This document shows positions 5,685 to 8,571 of a DNA stretch of 8,571 bases, one piece after another; positions within the stretch are counted from its first letter, which is position 1; each line of letters starts with the position of its first letter. The notes below the pieces were generated by a model. That model was not told the DNA's origin. It made no database searches and worked only from the letters and a program-made list of their open reading frames with translations. The position numbers were made by a program, and so were the translations under genes. This DNA is from JAHFJU01 sp964354865 (lineage in GTDB: Bacteria; Patescibacteriota; Gracilibacteria; UBA1369; UM-FILTER-53-11), in NCBI GenBank assembly GCA_964354865.1, contig CAYHBN010000063.1:1-8571 (forward strand), in the 5' to 3' direction.

Positions 5685-5948
5685 ATGAAAAAATCACTCA
5701 AGACTTCTGTTATTAAGAAGCACCAGAAACACGCTAAGGATACCGGTTCTCATACATTACAGGTAGCAATGCTCACTGAAAGAATCAATGAATTGCAAGG
5801 TCACCTCGAGAAACATAAGAATGACAAAAATTCTCGACGCGGTCTACTTATGATGGTAGGTCACCGAAGAAAACTTCTTACGTATCTTAGCTCGGCAGAC
5901 AAGGCTGAGTACTCGGCGCTCCTTGAAAAATTGAAACTAAGAAAATAG
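5685..5948 (+). CDS. rpsO: 30S ribosomal protein S15
   Basis: The 87-residue protein binds 16S rRNA in the central domain and helps assemble the 30S platform. It matches the S15 signature exactly at residues 37-67 (L37, H40, D47, S50, L54, L64, Y67). The family core is present: DTGSHTLQVAMLTERINEL (19-37) and SRRGLLMMVGHRRKLLTYL (50-68). Length is normal (about 88-89 in E. coli). The basic N-terminus MKKSLKTSVIKKHQKHAK fits the usual start. There is no Shine-Dalgarno, and a -10 box lies 8 bases upstream of the ATG. Its TAG stop is built into the base of the terminator stem. pnp follows, the same rpsO-pnp order as in E. coli and many bacteria. In E. coli, S15 represses its own translation through a leader structure. 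That mode is impossible here if the mRNA is leaderless. Confidence 0.97.
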   Translation: MKKSLKTSVIKKHQKHAKDTGSHTLQVAMLTERINELQGHLEKHKNDKNSRRGLLMMVGHRRKLLTYLSSADKAEYSALLEKLKLRK

Positions 5949-5968
5949 GGCCTATGCCCTGTTTTTTT
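5947..5968 (+). terminator. Intrinsic terminator of rpsO, overlapping its stop codon
   Basis: AGGGC (5947-5951) pairs with GCCCT (5956-5960) around a 4-base loop, followed by G and seven T (5962-5968). The first two bases of the stem are the last two of the TAG stop, so a terminating ribosome would cover the hairpin. It separates rpsO from pnp, with read-through likely in part. Confidence 0.85.
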
Positions 5969-5980
5969 GTTAGGCCTGTG

Positions 5981-6011
5981 TTGCTTACCGCTGTTGCAGC
6001 TTGCCTATAAT
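5981..6011 (+). promoter_or_regulatory. Promoter for the pnp leader
   Basis: A perfect TATAAT at 6006-6011 lies 38 bases beyond the rpsO terminator. The best -35 is TTGCTT (5981-5986) with a long 19-bp spacer. Transcription would start near 6018, giving a leader of about 160 bases before pnp. Confidence 0.6.
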
Positions 6012-6024
6012 CTGTTCTCTATAT

Positions 6025-6090
6025 GGAGGCAGGAAAATGCATGGGGTAAAATCCCATTGTACCCCGCATACTGCGGTATCGGGGTTTTAA
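6025..6090 (+). CDS. Candidate 17-codon leader ORF with Shine-Dalgarno, upstream of pnp
   Basis: The reading frame is ATG 6037-6039 to TAA 6088-6090; the listed start includes its Shine-Dalgarno. GGAGG at 6025-6029 sits 7 bases before the ATG, an ideal distance and the only clear Shine-Dalgarno seen in the window. The peptide would be MHGVKSHCTPHTAVSGF. The frame runs exactly through two hairpins and stops at the end of the second hairpin's T run. This is what a leader peptide in an attenuator looks like, although a chance ORF of this length is also possible. No amino acid bias points to a specific effector; three His are present. Confidence 0.35.
   Translation, partial: GGRKMHGVKSHCTPHTAVSGF
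6041..6088 (+). promoter_or_regulatory. Structured pnp leader with mutually exclusive hairpins (attenuator-like)
   Basis: Hairpin 1 is ATGGG (6041-6045) with CCCAT (6053-6057). Hairpin 2 is ACCCCG (6061-6066) with CGGGGT (6080-6085), a bulged C6067, then ATAC/GTAT closed by a C-TGCG-G loop, which is a stable UNCG tetraloop, and four T (6085-6088). Alternatively GGGGTA (6043-6048) can pair with TACCCC (6060-6065), which breaks both hairpins. Terminator and antiterminator forms are thus both drawn by the sequence. The T run is short, so termination strength is uncertain. The rest of the spacer to 6178 is A/T-rich with no further structure that I can support. Confidence 0.5.
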
Positions 6091-6178
6091 ATCATACATT
6101 TCCTTGTACCCATACTTTGAGAAAACAAAAAACAGCATAGTTTATTCAAATACCTAATTTTTCGTAATACCTATATAT

Positions 6179-8458
6179 ATGATTTTTTCCTCTTTATTTA
6201 AAAAAAATAATTCTTCTCCTATGAATCCATTAGATAAGATCAAATCTGTTGAGATGACTCTCGCAGGTCGTGTTTTAAAACTTTCGACTGGTTTGTTTGC
6301 AAATCAGGCTCATGGTGCGGTTGTCGTTTCACTCGGTGAAACAATGGTTCTTTCAACGGCTACAATGTCGGATCGCCCACGACAAGATGTCGATTTCTTC
6401 CCCCTTATGGTGGACTACGAAGAAAAATACTACGCAACTGGTAAAATTAAAGGCAGCCGCTTTATAAAAAGAGAGGGCCGTCCTTCAGATAACGCAGTTT
6501 TGAACGCACGTTTGATTGATCGTCCTATTCGTCCACTCTTCCCTAAAGGAGTAACGAACGATGTTCAAATTATCGCGACGGTTTTGTCTGCCGATATGGA
6601 AGTTGATCCTTCAACAAGTGCAATTATCGCTGCATCTGCGGCATTGATGATTTCAGGAATGCCTTTCCAGGGGCCGGTTGCTGCAGTTCGCATGGGTTAC
6701 GTTGCACTAACTGAAGGTGGAAAAGAAGAGCTTGTTGTAAATCCTACCTATTCTCAAATTGAAAAAGGTAAACTCGATTTGGTTGTTGCCGGAACGCTCG
6801 ACGCAATCACGATGGTTGAGGCTGCATGTAAAGAAGTGCCTGAAGATATTATGCTTGCGGCTCTTGAAATGGCTCACAAAGAGATTCGAAAAATCTGTGA
6901 ACTTCAAATGGAGCTCAAGGCGCTCATCAATCCTACTGAACGAACAATGAGTTTTGGTGCAGAAAATACACATGTTCGTGATGCACTCGGCAAATTTTTG
7001 ACTCCCGATATGATGGACGCGGTTCAAGGTCTTACTAAAGGTGAGGTCAAAGAGCGCATTCATGAAATTGAAGACAAGATGGTTGCTCAGTTCGATGCTC
7101 AAATTAAAGAAGAACTTTTTAGCGCAAAAGATTTGAAGATCGAGCTCGTCGACTTTTTGGAGCAGTTCATGCGCAAGAATATTCTTGAAAATGAAAAACG
7201 TCTCGATGGCCGTAAGATAGACGAAATTCGTCCTATTTCGATTGCTGCGGGATTGATTCCTCGTACACACGGTTCTGCATTGTTCCAACGTGGCGAGACT
7301 CAGGCTCTTACGCTTACTACACTTGGTTCACCTGGTTCTGCACAGGTTATCGATACAATGGATGTCGATATTATCAAACGATACATTCACCACTATAACT
7401 TTCCTCCGTATTCAGTTGGTGAGGTAAAACCTCTTCGTGGTACATCACGCCGTGAAATTGGTCACGGAGATTTGGCTGAGCGTGCGCTTATTCCTGTTTT
7501 GCCAGATCAAGCAGATTTTCCATACACCATGCGCGTCGTTTCAGAAGTTTTGACCTGTAATGGTTCAAGCTCAATGGCGTCAGTGTGTGGTTCAACATTG
7601 TCATTATTAGATGCAGGTGTTCCACTCAAACGTCCAGTTGCAGGTATTGCGATGGGTCTTATTACCTCGAAGGATTTTGATGGCAAGAATGGCACATACA
7701 AGATTTTGTCAGACATTCAGGGCATGGAAGATTTTGCCGGAGATATGGACTTCAAAGTCACTGGTTCAAGTGTTGGTATTACAGCACTTCAGATGGATAT
7801 TAAAGTAAAAGGACTTTCACTTGATCTGTTACGCGAGGCTCTTGAGCGCGCACGCATTGGTCGTGAATTTATTTTGGGCGAGATGCACAAGGTTATGGCT
7901 ACGCATCGTGATCATCTTTCAAAATATGCGCCGATGATTAGCTCAATTCGCATTGATCCTGAACAAATTCGTACCGTTATTGGTAAGGGTGGCGAGACAA
8001 TTCAGAAAATTACGAAAGAGACTGGTTGTGAAATCGATATTGAACAAGATGGTTTGGTTATGGTTACTGCTCCAACGCAAGAGCAGGGAGCTGCCGCTCT
8101 TGAGTGGATTCGAAAACTTACGTACGTTCCTCAAGTTGGCGATATCTTCGAAGGAGTTGCGGTTCGTTTGATGGACTTCGGTGTCTTTATCGAAATTGCT
8201 CCAGGTCGCGATGGACTCGTTCACATTTCAGAGTGGGATTGGGCTCGTACCAATACTATGGATGAAGTAGTTAAACTTGGCGATGTGGTTAAAGTAAAAC
8301 TTATGGAAATCGACGACCAAGGTCGTTTGAATCTTTCAAGAAAAGCGCTTCTACCAAAGCCAGAAGGCTACACTCCACCAGCTCCACGTGAGGGCGGAAT
8401 GGGAGGAGGCCGACCACCACGTAGACCGATGGGCGGTGGCGGGGGAAGACGATTCTAG
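6179..8458 (+). CDS. pnp: Polyribonucleotide nucleotidyltransferase (PNPase)
   Basis: A phosphorolytic 3'-to-5' exoribonuclease, usually trimeric, central to mRNA decay. Domain order over 759 residues is first RNase PH-like domain (about 22-155), helical linker (about 250-335), second RNase PH-like domain (about 340-575), KH domain (about 586-645) with the GKGG loop at 602-605, and S1 domain (about 652-723). Catalytic residues are intact: phosphate-binding Arg424-Arg425, Ser463-Ser464 in NGSSS, and Asp518, Asp524 and Lys526 in the GDMDFK block. The C-terminal tail (735-759) is Gly/Arg-rich, as in RNA-binding RGG tails. The first 14 residues, MIFSSLFKKNNSSP, precede the usual PNPase beginning, so the in-frame ATG at 6221 (MNPLDKIKS) may be the true start. 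Neither ATG has a Shine-Dalgarno. Regulation through the leader at 6018-6178 is likely. A minus-strand gene ends 2 bases past the stop. Confidence 0.97.
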   Translation: MIFSSLFKKNNSSPMNPLDKIKSVEMTLAGRVLKLSTGLFANQAHGAVVVSLGETMVLSTATMSDRPRQDVDFFPLMVDYEEKYYATGKIKGSRFIKREGRPSDNAVLNARLIDRPIRPLFPKGVTNDVQIIATVLSADMEVDPSTSAIIAASAALMISGMPFQGPVAAVRMGYVALTEGGKEELVVNPTYSQIEKGKLDLVVAGTLDAITMVEAACKEVPEDIMLAALEMAHKEIRKICELQMELKALINPTERTMSFGAENTHVRDALGKFLTPDMMDAVQGLTKGEVKERIHEIEDKMVAQFDAQIKEELFSAKDLKIELVDFLEQFMRKNILENEKRLDGRKIDEIRPISIAAGLIPRTHGSALFQRGETQALTLTTLGSPGSAQVIDTMDVDIIKRYIHHYNFPPYSVGEVKPLRGTSRREIGHGDLAERALIPVLPDQADFPYTMRVVSEVLTCNGSSSMASVCGSTLSLLDAGVPLKRPVAGIAMGLITSKDFDGKNGTYKILSDIQGMEDFAGDMDFKVTGSSVGITALQMDIKVKGLSLDLLREALERARIGREFILGEMHKVMATHRDHLSKYAPMISSIRIDPEQIRTVIGKGGETIQKITKETGCEIDIEQDGLVMVTAPTQEQGAAALEWIRKLTYVPQVGDIFEGVAVRLMDFGVFIEIAPGRDGLVHISEWDWARTNTMDEVVKLGDVVKVKLMEIDDQGRLNLSRKALLPKPEGYTPPAPREGGMGGGRPPRRPMGGGGGRRF

Positions 8459-8459
8459 G

Positions 8460-8571
8460 CTAGAGATCAATAAGTAATAATTTAAGTGTATCTTGTACCG
8501 ACTCGACCTCGAGTAAGTGCGGATACACTTTTATATTGTTGAGTCGTAAATTGTAGTAGAGCGTCGGTGTA
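8460..8571 (-). CDS. C-terminal fragment of an unrecognised protein, cut by window edge
   Basis: A minus-strand frame is open from the window edge to a TAG at 8460-8462, giving 36 residues ending VESVQDTLKLLLIDL. It converges on pnp with a single base between the stops. Alternating hydrophobic and charged residues look like a strand followed by a helix and are more protein-like than the other two frames, which hit stops earlier. The ending has some resemblance to the last strand and helix of CYTH-type domains, but this is too little sequence to assign a family. The start and most of the protein lie outside the window. Confidence 0.45.
   Translation of the reverse strand, partial: TPTLYYNLRLNNIKVYPHLLEVESVQDTLKLLLIDL
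8484..8530. repeat. Nested inverted repeats downstream of pnp
   Basis: AAGTGTATC (8484-8492) and GATACACTT (8522-8530) form a perfect 9-bp stem. Inside it, ACTCG (8501-8505) and CGAGT (8510-8514) form a second stem with a 4-base loop. On the plus strand two further T and AT follow, so it could end the pnp transcript, though the T run is short and the loop long. It lies within the reading frame of the converging partial gene. Confidence 0.5.

Noticed and set aside
6018..6090. Known riboswitch class in the pnp leader
   Set aside because: The hairpins do not match the conserved core of any riboswitch I can recall, and PNPase is not a usual riboswitch target; kept only as a possible attenuator.
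6707..7288. Long open frame (193 codons) on the minus strand inside pnp
   Set aside because: It is antisense to strongly conserved PNPase domains. The translation is Phe/Asn/Cys-rich with no recognisable domain, typical of the shadow of a coding strand.
1..8571. Recoded TGA (as in Gracilibacteria/SR1), suggested by the absence of TGA stops
   Set aside because: No conserved gene needs an in-frame TGA to be full length; all read through with the standard code. Too few genes to read meaning into TAA/TAG-only stops.
1..8571. CRISPR array, insertion sequence, attachment site, or defence or secretion system
   Set aside because: No spaced direct repeats, transposase motifs or terminal inverted repeats were seen, and the genes are housekeeping or single accessory genes.

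Overview
The window looks like a piece of a small-genome bacterium of the Candidate Phyla Radiation (Patescibacteria), most likely a Parcubacteria-type lineage. This rests on gene style rather than a database match. Genes are compact and nearly all lack a Shine-Dalgarno sequence. The set mixes core housekeeping genes (enolase, S15, PNPase, a tRNA) with short, hard-to-name genes. It also includes a tiny lysine/alanine-rich basic protein and a PNPase with a Gly/Arg-rich tail. The visible genes read through with the standard bacterial code, and every stop I can see is TAA or TAG. I see no insertion sequence, phage gene, CRISPR array or rRNA.

Layout. (1) Positions 1-1936, minus strand: eno (enolase, complete) followed 18 bases later by trhP/yegQ (U32-family tRNA-hydroxylation protein, cut by the window edge). 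(2) 1937-2050: a divergent promoter region with a perfect 7-bp inverted repeat. (3) 2051-3639, plus strand: a metallo-beta-lactamase-fold protein that has lost its metal ligands, then a 10-helix EamA/DMT-type permease. (4) 3647-4250, plus strand: a promoter, tRNA-Arg(CCU) and, 10 bases after its CCA end, a small P-loop kinase. (5) 4266-5615, minus strand: a multi-pass membrane protein of unknown function, then a 44-residue lysine-rich protein ending at a strong intrinsic terminator. (6) 5630-5684: a divergent promoter region with a 12-bp palindrome. (7) 5685-8458, plus strand: rpsO and pnp, the classic S15-PNPase neighbourhood. A 230-base spacer between them holds the rpsO terminator, a second promoter and a structured leader. 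(8) 8460-8571, minus strand: the probable C-terminus of an unrecognised gene converging on pnp.

Functional theme. Enolase is glycolytic. TrhP, tRNA-Arg, S15 and PNPase belong to translation and RNA turnover. The remaining genes are accessory or unassigned.

Two observations stand out. Several genes have a -10 box only 8-10 bases before the start codon, which predicts leaderless mRNAs. By contrast, the pnp leader holds the only textbook Shine-Dalgarno in the window. It serves a 17-codon leader ORF that lies across two mutually exclusive hairpins, which looks like an attenuator controlling pnp. I did not find a clear new multi-gene defence or mobile system here. The pnp leader is the best candidate for something undescribed.
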